Notes under the pieces: generated by a model
The model's database searches: none
What the model saw: only the letters and a program-made list of their open reading frames with translations
Told to the model about the DNA's origin: nothing
Source of the DNA: an uncultured Erysipelotrichaceae bacterium
GTDB taxonomy: Bacteria; Bacillota_I; Bacilli_A; Erysipelotrichales; Coprobacillaceae
Assembly: GCA_900550005.1 (NCBI GenBank)
Contig: URQL01000059.1
Location: 1-8,835, forward strand
Length of the DNA: 8,835 nucleotides
Direction of reading: 5' to 3'
In this document: positions 1-6,786 of the stretch, piece after piece
How the letters are laid out: each line of letters opens with the position of its first letter
Numbering within the stretch: the stretch's first letter is position 1
Made by a program: the position numbers and the translations under genes

Positions 1-1785
1 CGATTCTACTTTCGTATTTGTATAGATTTTAACGTCATGTTCTTTAAAATCTTTCATCATTAAAGGTAAAACAGTTGAAGATTCTTCTTTAGCTACTTGA
101 TCAGCCATTTCTACAATAGCAACTTCTAAGCCTTGATTAGCTAAATATTCTGCCGTTTCACTTCCAACAAGTCCACCACCTAAAACAATACAATGTCCTG
201 ATACTTCTAAGCCATTTAATATATCCCAAGATGAAACAACTTTACTGTTTACACAAGGCATTGGCAATTCCATATTATGTGCACCAACTGCAACAATAAC
301 ATGATCAAACTTATTTAATTCATCCTTAGTAGGCACTGTATTTCGTTTTAATTCAACATGTAATGTAGGTAATACTTTTTCATAATATGCAATTGAACGT
401 AAGATTTCATTTTTTCTAGGAGGTACTCCTGCAATAAGAACTTGTCCACCTATTTTATCTGTTTTTTCGAATAAAGTTACTTTATGTCCACGAATACTTG
501 CAACTCTTGCTGCTTCTAATCCAGCAATTCCTGCTCCTATAATGGCAACATTTTTAATTGTTGCAGGTTTAATCGACAAAATACTTTCTCTTCCATTTTC
601 TGCATTTAAAATGCATGAGATTGCTCTTCTTCCTTGAATAGCATCAACACACCCTTTGTTACAATTTAAACATTCACGAATGCATTCATCTTTACCCACT
701 TTATTTGCAATATCTGGATCAGTTAATAATGAGCGACCATAACCAATAACATCTGCATCCCCATTTTGTAAGATTTTTTCACCAGCTTCTACACTGATTA
801 CTCTTCCTACTGTTGCTACTGGGATGGAAACAACTTGTTTCACTTTTCTAGCAACGGGTAATGTCCAATTGTAATCAACATCTCCCATTGGTGGAATTGT
901 ATCTCCCATATTTCCTGTATGATTAGCTTGGGCAACTTGAATCATTTCTACACCAACTTCTTCAAGTTTCTTTGCAAACTCAATTCCTTCTGCTTCTTCT
1001 AAACCACCTTTTCCTCTTAAACTACCATCTTTATTTACTGTAATAATAGGTAATTTATATTCAATTGTAAGTTTAGGTGCTGCTTCTTTAATAGCTTGAA
1101 CGATTTCTAAAGCATAACGAATACGATTTTCAAAAGATCCTCCATATTCATCTGTACGATGATTTAACACTTTAGAACAAAGTGATCCTACTAAACGATC
1201 TCCATGAACTTCTATTGCATCAATTCCTGCTTGTTGTGCTTTAAAAGCACAAGAGGCAATACTATCTTTAATTTGGTTTAATTGTTCCTTACTTGCTTCA
1301 CTAACAAAATGTTGCATATCATGATGTAATTTTGCATAAGCATTTTTTGTCATTTCTTCTGCTAGTTGCGTTTGTTTTTTAAATTCATCTTCATTTCCTA
1401 CTTCTTTTGCTTTTTGTGCTGCGCCTCTAGCCATTCCTGCTTCCATAATCATTTTTCCTACTCCAGGAACATCGTATTCTGGATGAAATAATTGCAAAGC
1501 AACTTTACAATCATATTGATGTAAAGTATCCGCTAATTTTTTAAAAGTTGGAATTTGTGAATCATCATAAAGTTTTGGTGTTGGTGAAGCTGTTCTAACA
1601 GGCGCCACATCACCAATAACAATGTAACTTGTCCCACCTTTAGCTAATCTTTCATAAAAACTTAGACTTGTTGTTCCAATTGATCCATCACGTTCTTCAT
1701 AACCTGTTGTTAAAGGGGGGAACATAATTCTATTCTTTAATGTCATTTTCCCTACTTTAATAGGTTCTAATAATTTTTTTGTCAT
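1..1785 (-). CDS. Old-yellow-enzyme family Fe-S flavoprotein reductase (2,4-dienoyl-CoA reductase/BaiCD-BaiH-like), C-terminus cut by window edge
   Basis: The frame is open from ATG at 1785 to position 1, giving 595 residues; relatives run to roughly 640-680, so the last part of the FAD/NAD domain lies outside. Residues 1-360 form the FMN-binding TIM barrel, with KNRI near 17-20, TDEYGGSFENR at 211-221, and VGR (326-328) and GYGRSLLTDP (348-357) late in the barrel. A 4Fe-4S site follows: C372, C375, C379 and C391 (CxxC-x3-C-x11-C). Then come the FAD motif GAGIAG (417-422) and a second dinucleotide motif GGGLVG (536-541). Family members pass electrons from NAD(P)H through FAD, Fe-S and FMN to a C=C bond conjugated to a carbonyl or thioester. 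The substrate is unknown. The usual HGAHGYL signature reads HGDRLVGSL (194-202) and the usual HxGR reads HPEY (101-104), so it is not a standard dienoyl-CoA reductase. Bile-acid/steroid enone reductases are one possible group. It is probably cytoplasmic and monocistronic. Confidence 0.93.
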   Translation of the reverse strand, partial: MTKKLLEPIKVGKMTLKNRIMFPPLTTGYEERDGSIGTTSLSFYERLAKGGTSYIVIGDVAPVRTASPTPKLYDDSQIPTFKKLADTLHQYDCKVALQLFHPEYDVPGVGKMIMEAGMARGAAQKAKEVGNEDEFKKQTQLAEEMTKNAYAKLHHDMQHFVSEASKEQLNQIKDSIASCAFKAQQAGIDAIEVHGDRLVGSLCSKVLNHRTDEYGGSFENRIRYALEIVQAIKEAAPKLTIEYKLPIITVNKDGSLRGKGGLEEAEGIEFAKKLEEVGVEMIQVAQANHTGNMGDTIPPMGDVDYNWTLPVARKVKQVVSIPVATVGRVISVEAGEKILQNGDADVIGYGRSLLTDPDIANKVGKDECIRECLNCNKGCVDAIQGRRAISCILNAENGRESILSIKPATIKNVAIIGAGIAGLEAARVASIRGHKVTLFEKTDKIGGQVLIAGVPPRKNEILRSIAYYEKVLPTLHVELKRNTVPTKDELNKFDHVIVAVGAHNMELPMPCVNSKVVSSWDILNGLEVSGHCIVLGGGLVGSETAEYLANQGLEVAIVEMADQVAKEESSTVLPLMMKDFKEHDVKIYTNTKVES

Positions 1786-1819
1786 TTTTCCATTCTCTCT
1801 TTCTTTATAAACTGTATAT

Positions 1820-1847
1820 ATTATAAAGAAATAAATAAGATTTTCAA
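1820..1847 (-). promoter_or_regulatory. Sigma-A-type promoter of the flavoenzyme gene
   Basis: On the minus strand, TTGAAA (1842-1847) is followed by a 16-bp spacer and a perfect TATAAT (1820-1825). The predicted start near 1813 gives a leader of about 27 nt before ATG 1785. The Shine-Dalgarno is weak: a purine run (AGAGAGAA) about 8 nt or more upstream of the ATG. No operator-like palindrome is evident. Confidence 0.75.
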
Positions 1848-1906
1848 GTTTCTTCCAAATTGTGAAAAAATAAACAAAATGATTTATATTTCTAAAACAG
1901 CAGTAT

Positions 1907-1933
1907 AAAAAAACAAGATGGTTTTAATCTTGT
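1907..1933 (-). terminator. Rho-independent terminator of MATE pump 1
   Basis: Read on the minus strand, ACAAGAT (1927-1933), a 7-nt loop and ATCTTGT (1913-1919) are followed by a run of T (A tract 1907-1913 on the plus strand). The 7-bp stem is AT-rich, so it is modest in strength. It lies 15 bp past the stop of the MATE gene at 1948. Confidence 0.75.
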
Positions 1934-1947
1934 CCAAAATCATTTCA

Positions 1948-3255
1948 TTATGCTTTTTTCATATAATAAAATCCTACCATATCCGCAATGAACCAACCTA
2001 TTGGAATGGAAACCCAAATACCAATCACACCAAAATAAACAGATATATAAGCTAAACCAACACGAAGTCCTAAAGAAATAATGGTTAAGAGTACAGATAT
2101 TTGTGCTTTTTTTATTGCTCGATAATAGCCATAGAATAGAAATAACCAACCAATGCCTAAATAGAAAATACCTTCATAATGTAAATAAGTCACTCCTGAA
2201 AGGATAACTTCTATTTCTTCAGCATCAATAAAAATCATCATTAATTGTTTTGCGAAAATAAAAACCAATAAACTAATGATCAAACAAAATAAACCACTAC
2301 ATAAAAATGCTTGTCTTGTTCCTTTCTTGATTCGTTCAAATTTATTTGCCCCATAGTTTTGAGCAACAAAAGTTGAATAAGCATTACCAAAATCTTGTAC
2401 CGGTAAATATGCAAACGTATCAATTTTCACCCCAGCAGCAAATGCAGCCATAATTACAGGTCCAAAACTATTCACTAATCCTTGAACCATTAAGATACCA
2501 AAATTCATAATCGATTGTTGTAAACAAGTAAGAAAAGATAAACTCATGATTTCTTTTAAAATACGTGGTTGATAGTAACATTCTTCCTTACTAGGTAAAA
2601 ACTGACGGCATTTTAGTAATACATAAATTGTAATTCCAATTCCTGAAACATATTGACTAATAATCGTTGCATAGGCTGCTCCTGCAATCCCAATATGTAA
2701 TTTTGCTACAAATAATAAATCTAAACCAATATTTAATAAAGCAGATATTGCTAAAAAATAAAGCGGTATAGATGAATTTCCTAAAGATCTAAGTAAACAA
2801 GCAAAGAAATTGTAGAGTGAAGTCGCAATCAATCCTAAAAAGATAATCATTAAATATTCTCTCATCCCTGCATAGATTTCATCAGGAACACGTAAAAATT
2901 TCATAATTGGATCAATTCCTAAAATAACCAATCCATTAACAATCAATGTCACAACCATAATTAATAAAAAAGCATGGTAAATCGATTGTTTTAAATGTTT
3001 AATATCTTGTCTTCCTTGATCAATAGAAAATAAAGCACTTGATCCCATACTTAATCCTAAAAATATGGAAGTTAAAAAAGTCATTAAAGTATATGCAGAT
3101 CCTACTGCAGCTAATGCATTCTTTCCAAGCACTCTTCCAACAATAAGTGTATCAGCAATATTATAAAATTGTTGTAATAAATTTCCTAAAATCATGGGTA
3201 AAGAAAAAAGCAATAATGCTTTTAAAATATTCCCTTTTGTTAAATCTCGATACAT
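1948..3255 (-). CDS. MATE family multidrug/Na+ or H+ antiporter (pump 1)
   Basis: This is a 435-residue integral membrane protein of about 12 hydrophobic helices, the normal length for the multidrug and toxic compound extrusion family. The N-terminal repeat has the typical MatE sequence after a short cytoplasmic lead: GNLLQQFYNIADTLIVGR at 24-41, followed by the family's LG...A.AAVG pattern. The C-terminal repeat contains a matching AFAAGVKIDTFAYLP segment. MATE proteins export cationic drugs or metabolites using Na+ or H+ gradients; the substrate cannot be told from sequence. The start is well supported by GAGGTG (3261-3266) 5 nt upstream of the ATG. It follows the HAD locus on the same strand, but that locus's terminator lies between them, so it is probably transcribed from its own promoter. 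No regulator gene is adjacent, unlike the second pump. It is clearly different in sequence from pump 2 and is not a recent duplicate. Confidence 0.95.
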   Translation of the reverse strand: MYRDLTKGNILKALLLFSLPMILGNLLQQFYNIADTLIVGRVLGKNALAAVGSAYTLMTFLTSIFLGLSMGSSALFSIDQGRQDIKHLKQSIYHAFLLIMVVTLIVNGLVILGIDPIMKFLRVPDEIYAGMREYLMIIFLGLIATSLYNFFACLLRSLGNSSIPLYFLAISALLNIGLDLLFVAKLHIGIAGAAYATIISQYVSGIGITIYVLLKCRQFLPSKEECYYQPRILKEIMSLSFLTCLQQSIMNFGILMVQGLVNSFGPVIMAAFAAGVKIDTFAYLPVQDFGNAYSTFVAQNYGANKFERIKKGTRQAFLCSGLFCLIISLLVFIFAKQLMMIFIDAEEIEVILSGVTYLHYEGIFYLGIGWLFLFYGYYRAIKKAQISVLLTIISLGLRVGLAYISVYFGVIGIWVSIPIGWFIADMVGFYYMKKA

Positions 3256-3272
3256 AAAAACACCTCAAAATC

Positions 3273-3301
3273 ATTATATCTAAAAAAGACTAGCCTCTCT
3301 A
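3273..3301 (-). promoter_or_regulatory. Possible promoter of MATE pump 1, overlapping the upstream terminator
   Basis: A perfect TATAAT (3273-3278, minus strand) sits 17 bp after TAGAGA (3296-3301), which matches the -35 consensus at four of six bases. The -35 lies inside the terminator hairpin of the HAD locus. The predicted start near 3266 gives a very short leader (about 11 nt) with the ribosome binding site at its 5' end, so the true start may differ. Confidence 0.45.
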
Positions 3302-3305
3302 GTCT
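3282..3305 (-). terminator. Rho-independent terminator of the HAD locus
   Basis: On the minus strand a perfect 7-bp stem, AGACTAG (3299-3305) with CTAGTCT (3287-3293) and a 5-nt loop, is followed by six T (3282-3287 as A on plus). The TAG stop codon of the HAD gene (3304-3306) forms part of the stem. It separates the HAD locus from MATE pump 1. Confidence 0.85.
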
Positions 3306-4185
3306 AATCAAATAATTCTGGAAAATATTTATAAATACTTTTAGCAATACCTGCGTTATCTACACTTTCTGTCACTTCATCAGCAATGGCTTTTAATTCA
3401 TCTGTTACATAGTCTGCCATTTCTTTGATTTCATCACCACCACTATTCATGGCAACCTCTATTTTGCAAGATTCTAACATTAGAATATCCACTTTCGCAT
3501 CACCAAAAGCAAAAGTATCTTCTAATGAAGCATGTAAATAATCTAATAACACATCAATGGTATGGCCTTTATCAACCCCTTTGAGACCTAAATCTCCAAA
3601 TAAAGCAATTTCTCTTGCTCCTAGCCATGTTCCTGGTTTTAAATCAGGGAATTCTTTAATTAAATCTAAATGATCTTGATAACTATTTAAAATAAAGCTT
3701 ACTTTATTACAATCACCACAATAAAGTTCCCCACCAAAAATCATTTCTGGGAAAAACCTTTTAACTGTTGCTTCACTTACATTTGGTTTTCCTTTTCTTT
3801 GAGAATAAATTTTTACAACTGGATCGCCTTTTTCTTCAAAATGTTCAGATCCAAATAACCCATTATTACTTTCTAAATAGAATTCTAAATTTCTTGAGTG
3901 ACACCAATCGACAATGTGTTTACATTGTTTTAATGTGATAAGTTGATGCATGACGACATGATCTTGATCTTCAACATAACTTCCATTACCACCAATCCTC
4001 CCATCAATACCAATATCCCAAATATAATCATAAACTTCTACTTTTGAACGTCCTGTGCAAATATAAACACGATGTCCATTTTTACGTGCTTCTTTAATTG
4101 CGATATCTGCTGATTTTGATCATTTATTTTCATAATCTAATAATGTTTCAGCGACATCTATAAATATTATTTTTTCTTTTGCCAT
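3304..4185 (-). pseudogene. Broken Cof-type HAD-IIB phosphatase gene (in-frame UGA, catalytic motif lost)
   Basis: The intact reading would be 293 codons, starting at ATG 4185 behind a strong AGGGAGG (4194-4200, 8-nt spacing). Codon 22 (4120-4122) is UGA; the rest stays in frame to TAG at 3304. The downstream part alone has a first ATG at 3951, but no ribosome binding site precedes it. Cof-type HAD proteins are cytoplasmic hydrolases of sugar phosphates and similar compounds. Motif I (DxDGT, the nucleophile Asp and the acid/base Asp) reads DVAET at codons 10-14, so the second Asp is Ala and the Gly is Glu. Motif II (CTGRS, codons 43-47), the motif III Lys (about codon 206) and motif IV (GDAKVD, codons 228-233) remain. 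Near codon 243 IEVAM stands where relatives usually have IGVAM. Losing both the frame and the active site argues for real decay rather than a sequencing error. An active-site-dead protein read through UGA is less likely. Confidence 0.85.
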
Positions 4186-4193
4186 AGTTTTTT

Positions 4194-4217
4194 CCTCCCT
4201 TAATGTATTTAACTATA
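4194..4217 (-). promoter_or_regulatory. Shine-Dalgarno and possible -10 of the HAD locus
   Basis: AGGGAGG (4194-4200 as its complement) lies 8 nt before ATG 4185 and fixes the original start upstream of the in-frame stop. TATAGT (4212-4217, minus strand) is a plausible -10, but only T-rich sequence stands where a -35 would be, so the promoter call is weak. Confidence 0.5.
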
Positions 4218-4252
4218 TAAAAAAAGCACGATTAAAAAATAGAGGAAAAAAT

Positions 4253-4288
4253 AAAAAAGAATAAATTTCTCAATTTAGAAACTTATTC
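4253..4288 (-). terminator. Strong Rho-independent terminator of MATE pump 2
   Basis: A 12-bp stem with one G-T pair (4277-4288 with 4259-4270) and a 6-nt loop is followed on the minus strand by six T (4253-4258 as A on plus). The stem begins inside the last codons of the pump gene, so the TAA stop (4283-4285) is in the hairpin. Confidence 0.88.
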
Positions 4289-5635
4289 TTCATTATTATT
4301 GATAAAATAATTCTTTTTTGTTGGTTTAATAAAATAAATAAAATGATAAACAATACATATACCTAAAGAAAAAACTTCTTCAACTGGAATAGATAACCAT
4401 ACTCCAGTTATACCAAGATATTTAGCAAGTAAAATCAAAGATGCTCCCATAAAAATAAATGTACGACATAAGGAAATGATTGCTGAAACTTTTCCATTAG
4501 ATAAAGCAGTAAAAAATCCTGATGTAACAATATTAAAACCACAAAATAGAAAAGATAATAAGAATATTTTAAATCCTTCTGTTGCCATAGCATAAGTTGC
4601 TGCTTCTTTAGTAAAAATAGAGACTAATGGATTCGTACTAAAATAAGCCAGTATTGTAATAAAAATAGAGCTAATAATTACAAATCTAAAAGAAATAGAA
4701 TAAATATGTTTTAACTCAGCTTTTTCTTTAGCGCCATATTTATATCCCACAATCGGTGCAACGCCTATTGAAAAACCTAAATAAAAGGCTTGGAAAACAA
4801 ATTGTGCATAAAATAAAATCGTAATCGCTGCAACCCCTGTTTCCCCTACTAAACGCATTAAAATAATATTAAATAAGAAAGTAATGACCCCGCTTGATAA
4901 TTGAGTAATCATTTCTGAAGAACCATTATAACAAGCTTCGAATAACACTTTCCAATTGACTTTAAATTTAACAAAATACAAAGTTTCTCTACTAAAAGTA
5001 AATAGAATAAGTCCCACTACAGCAGGAACCATTTGTCCTAATCCTGTAGCAATCGCAGCTCCAACAATCCCCATATTCATTCTAGCGACAAATACATAAT
5101 CTAAAACCACATTCATTGCTCCAGCAATAAAGGAAAGTTTTAATCCTAAACTTGGTCTTGAAGCTGTCACAAAAAAAGATTGAAACAAAGCTTGCAACAT
5201 CGCTACTGGAGAGAAAAATAACATTAATTTTAAATAAGTAACACAATAATCTAACAACAAATCACTTGCTCCTAATGCAAGCGATAATTCCTTAGCAAAT
5301 AAAATACTAATAATTACAAAGATCAAACTAAAGATCAATCCTACACTAACAAAAAAGCTAAAACTTTGTCTTGCCTCATCAATCCTTTTTTCACCTAAAT
5401 AACGACTGACAATTGCATTTCCTCCCGTAGCTAACATCGTACCAATCGCAAAAATAATCGATACTACCGGATAAACAATATTAATAGCAGATAAGGCTAA
5501 ACTTCCTACATAACGAGAAACAAATATACCATCTACAATAGAGTATAAAGACATTAAAATCATCATTAAGATTGAAGGAAGGACAATTTTAATCATCTTT
5601 TTAGCTGTAATATTTTCATACATTGAATTTGTCAT
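4283..5635 (-). CDS. MepA-like MATE family multidrug efflux pump (pump 2)
   Basis: From ATG 5635 the product has 450 residues and about 12 membrane helices. The first helix region reads MILMSLYSIVDGIFVSRYVG, typical of the MepA-type branch of MATE proteins, and the C-terminal half carries IGVAPIVGYKYGAKEKAE, also typical. Such pumps export cationic dyes, biocides and some antibiotics by cation antiport. An ATG 18 bp further upstream (5653) is in frame, but the ribosome binding site AAAAGGAGG (5642-5650) lies between the two. The predicted transcript start (about 5659) would also leave the upstream ATG only about 6 nt of leader, so 5635 is preferred. The gene is divergent from a BmrR-like MerR regulator, and its promoter has the MerR architecture, so drug-induced expression is likely. 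It ends in its own strong terminator. Confidence 0.95.
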   Translation of the reverse strand: MTNSMYENITAKKMIKIVLPSILMMILMSLYSIVDGIFVSRYVGSLALSAINIVYPVVSIIFAIGTMLATGGNAIVSRYLGEKRIDEARQSFSFFVSVGLIFSLIFVIISILFAKELSLALGASDLLLDYCVTYLKLMLFFSPVAMLQALFQSFFVTASRPSLGLKLSFIAGAMNVVLDYVFVARMNMGIVGAAIATGLGQMVPAVVGLILFTFSRETLYFVKFKVNWKVLFEACYNGSSEMITQLSSGVITFLFNIILMRLVGETGVAAITILFYAQFVFQAFYLGFSIGVAPIVGYKYGAKEKAELKHIYSISFRFVIISSIFITILAYFSTNPLVSIFTKEAATYAMATEGFKIFLLSFLFCGFNIVTSGFFTALSNGKVSAIISLCRTFIFMGASLILLAKYLGITGVWLSIPVEEVFSLGICIVYHFIYFIKPTKKNYFINNNEE

Positions 5636-5665
5636 AAAAAACCTCCTTTTCATCTCACGAGTTAT

Positions 5666-5696
5666 AGGATATACTATAGGGTAACCCGATAGTCAA
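5666..5696 (-). promoter_or_regulatory. MerR-type promoter of MATE pump 2 (19-bp spacer)
   Basis: On the minus strand TTGACT (5691-5696) and TATCCT (5666-5671) are separated by 19 bp rather than the usual 17. Over-long spacers are the hallmark of promoters activated by MerR-family proteins, which distort the DNA to realign the two boxes. The predicted start near 5659 leaves a leader of about 24 nt containing the ribosome binding site. Confidence 0.85.
5673..5693. promoter_or_regulatory. MerR operator (21-bp near-perfect palindrome)
   Basis: The half-sites are ACTATAGGGT (5673-5682) and ACCCGATAGT (5684-5693) around a central A (5683). They match as inverted repeats at nine of ten positions (A5678 against G5688 is the exception). 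The palindrome fills the spacer of the pump promoter, where MerR-family dimers bind. It also lies at a possible -10 (TATACT, 5670-5675) of the divergent merR-like gene, suggesting autoregulation. Confidence 0.85.
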
Positions 5697-5713
5697 GAAA
5701 GGAATAAATAAAA

Positions 5714-6523
5714 ATGAAAAATAATTATTTAAGTACTGGTAAACTAGCAAAAATGATGGGTATTACAAAACACACCCTTTTTCACTATGATGAAATTGGA
5801 TTATTTAAACCGGAATATATTGATGAAAAAGGGTATCGTTTCTATTCCATTTATCAAATTGAAACTTTGGATATGATATTAATTTTACGAGATTTAGGAA
5901 TGCCTTTAAAAGAAATTAAATCTTTTATTGCTCATCGTGATAGCCAGCCTGTATTAAATTCACTTACTATTCGTGAACAACAAATCGATCAGGAAATTAA
6001 AAAATTGCTTGCTATGAAAAACTGGATACAAAATAAAAAAGAACAAATCCAATCGTCATTAAACATTGATTTTGATAAAATCTATATTAAGCATTACCCT
6101 ATTCGTTATTTAATAACAATGCCCATTTATGATCAACAAGATGCCACTTTTATTCAAGCAACAAGTGAACTGGTCACTTATTATGATACAAAAGAACCTT
6201 ATCAATTTTATCAACTTGCCTATATCCAAGATTTGAATCAGATTCAAAAAAACAATTTTTATAATTATACCCATGTTTGTCTACTTTTGTCACAAGAGCC
6301 TCAAAATACAGATTATACGATTTTACCAGAAGGGGAGTATCTTATTATTTATCATAATGGGGATCCTTCTTCTATTGGAAAGTCCTATTTAAAACTTTTA
6401 GACTATGAAAAAAAGCACCAATTAAATTTGGATACTTTCTTTATTGAGCATGAAATTATTGATTCATTTATTACTAAAAATTATGAAAAACATATCTCTG
6501 AAATTGCAATTAAGATTCTTTAA
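5714..6523 (+). CDS. MerR family multidrug-sensing transcriptional activator (BmrR-like)
   Basis: The 269-residue protein begins with a MerR winged helix-turn-helix: LSTGKLAKMMGITKHTLFHY at 6-25, then DEIGLFKP (26-33) and the wing KGYRFYS (39-45). A helical dimerisation segment of about 80-113 follows, then a C-terminal region of about 120-268 whose length and strand pattern fit a GyrI-like effector-binding domain, as in BmrR. Such regulators bind hydrophobic cations and activate promoters with 19-bp spacers. The divergent MepA-like pump with exactly such a promoter is the evident target. The ATG follows GAAAGGA (5697-5703) by 10 nt, a slightly long spacing. TTTTCA (5647-5652) and TATACT (5670-5675), 17 bp apart, could be its own promoter across the operator. 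It is the only plus-strand gene, and its last 14 bp overlap the end of the HxlR remnant. Confidence 0.93.
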   Translation: MKNNYLSTGKLAKMMGITKHTLFHYDEIGLFKPEYIDEKGYRFYSIYQIETLDMILILRDLGMPLKEIKSFIAHRDSQPVLNSLTIREQQIDQEIKKLLAMKNWIQNKKEQIQSSLNIDFDKIYIKHYPIRYLITMPIYDQQDATFIQATSELVTYYDTKEPYQFYQLAYIQDLNQIQKNNFYNYTHVCLLLSQEPQNTDYTILPEGEYLIIYHNGDPSSIGKSYLKLLDYEKKHQLNLDTFFIEHEIIDSFITKNYEKHISEIAIKIL

Positions 6524-6752
6524 AATCTCCATATTCTCTTCCCCATTCACATAAAGCATGAAGAATTGGCATCATACTTTGCCCTTTTGAAGATAAAGAA
6601 TATTCAACTTTAGGCGAAACTTGGGGATATTCTTTACGAATAATCAATTCATCTTCTTCTAATTCTTTAAGTTGTTTACTAAGCATTTTATGTGTAATGT
6701 TTCCAAGTAATCGTTTTAATTCACCATATCTCAATACTTCTTTACGCCAAAG
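6510..6752 (-). pseudogene. 5'-truncated HxlR family transcriptional regulator
   Basis: About 80 codons survive, beginning LWRKEVLRYGELKRLL and ending CEWGREYGDFKES before TAA at 6510. The sequence fits the HxlR winged-helix core: recognition helix region ITHKMLSKQLKELEEDELI and wing KVEYSLSSKGQSM. HxlR proteins are usually about 105-120 residues and start with a conserved CP...IGGKWK helix, which is missing here. In frame, the codons run from UGA at 6753-6755; the first possible start is TTG at 6734, with no credible ribosome binding site. A terminator stem lies just upstream at 6760-6786 with no room for a promoter. So this is a remnant rather than a short gene. Its 3' end overlaps the divergently oriented merR-like gene tail-to-tail by 14 bp. 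The original target is unknown; HxlR genes often sit beside redox or detoxification genes. Confidence 0.8.
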
Positions 6753-6759
6753 TCAAAAT

Positions 6760-6786
6760 AAAAAGATGTCGCTTGACACCTTTTTT
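6760..6786 (-). terminator. Hairpin terminator of the jelly-roll gene, potentially bidirectional
   Basis: GATGTC (6765-6770), loop GCTT and GACACC (6775-6780) form a 6-bp stem with one G-T pair. It is flanked by AAAAA (6760-6764) and TTTTTT (6781-6786), so either strand ends in a U tract. The minus-strand gene ending at 6785 is the natural user; its stop codon lies at the edge of the structure. Confidence 0.85.

Noticed and set aside
1940..2149. Minus-strand open frame of 69 codons inside MATE pump 1
   Set aside because: It lies in another frame of a well-supported membrane protein gene and has no ribosome binding site.
3304..3951. A 215-residue HAD protein starting at ATG 3951
   Set aside because: No ribosome binding site precedes it, and the N-terminal third of the HAD fold, including motifs I and II, is encoded upstream in the same frame.
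4120..4122. UGA as selenocysteine or as tryptophan (alternative code)
   Set aside because: The position is not a Cys or Trp site in this family, no SECIS-like structure was evident downstream, the active site is also mutated, and no other gene here needs UGA as sense.
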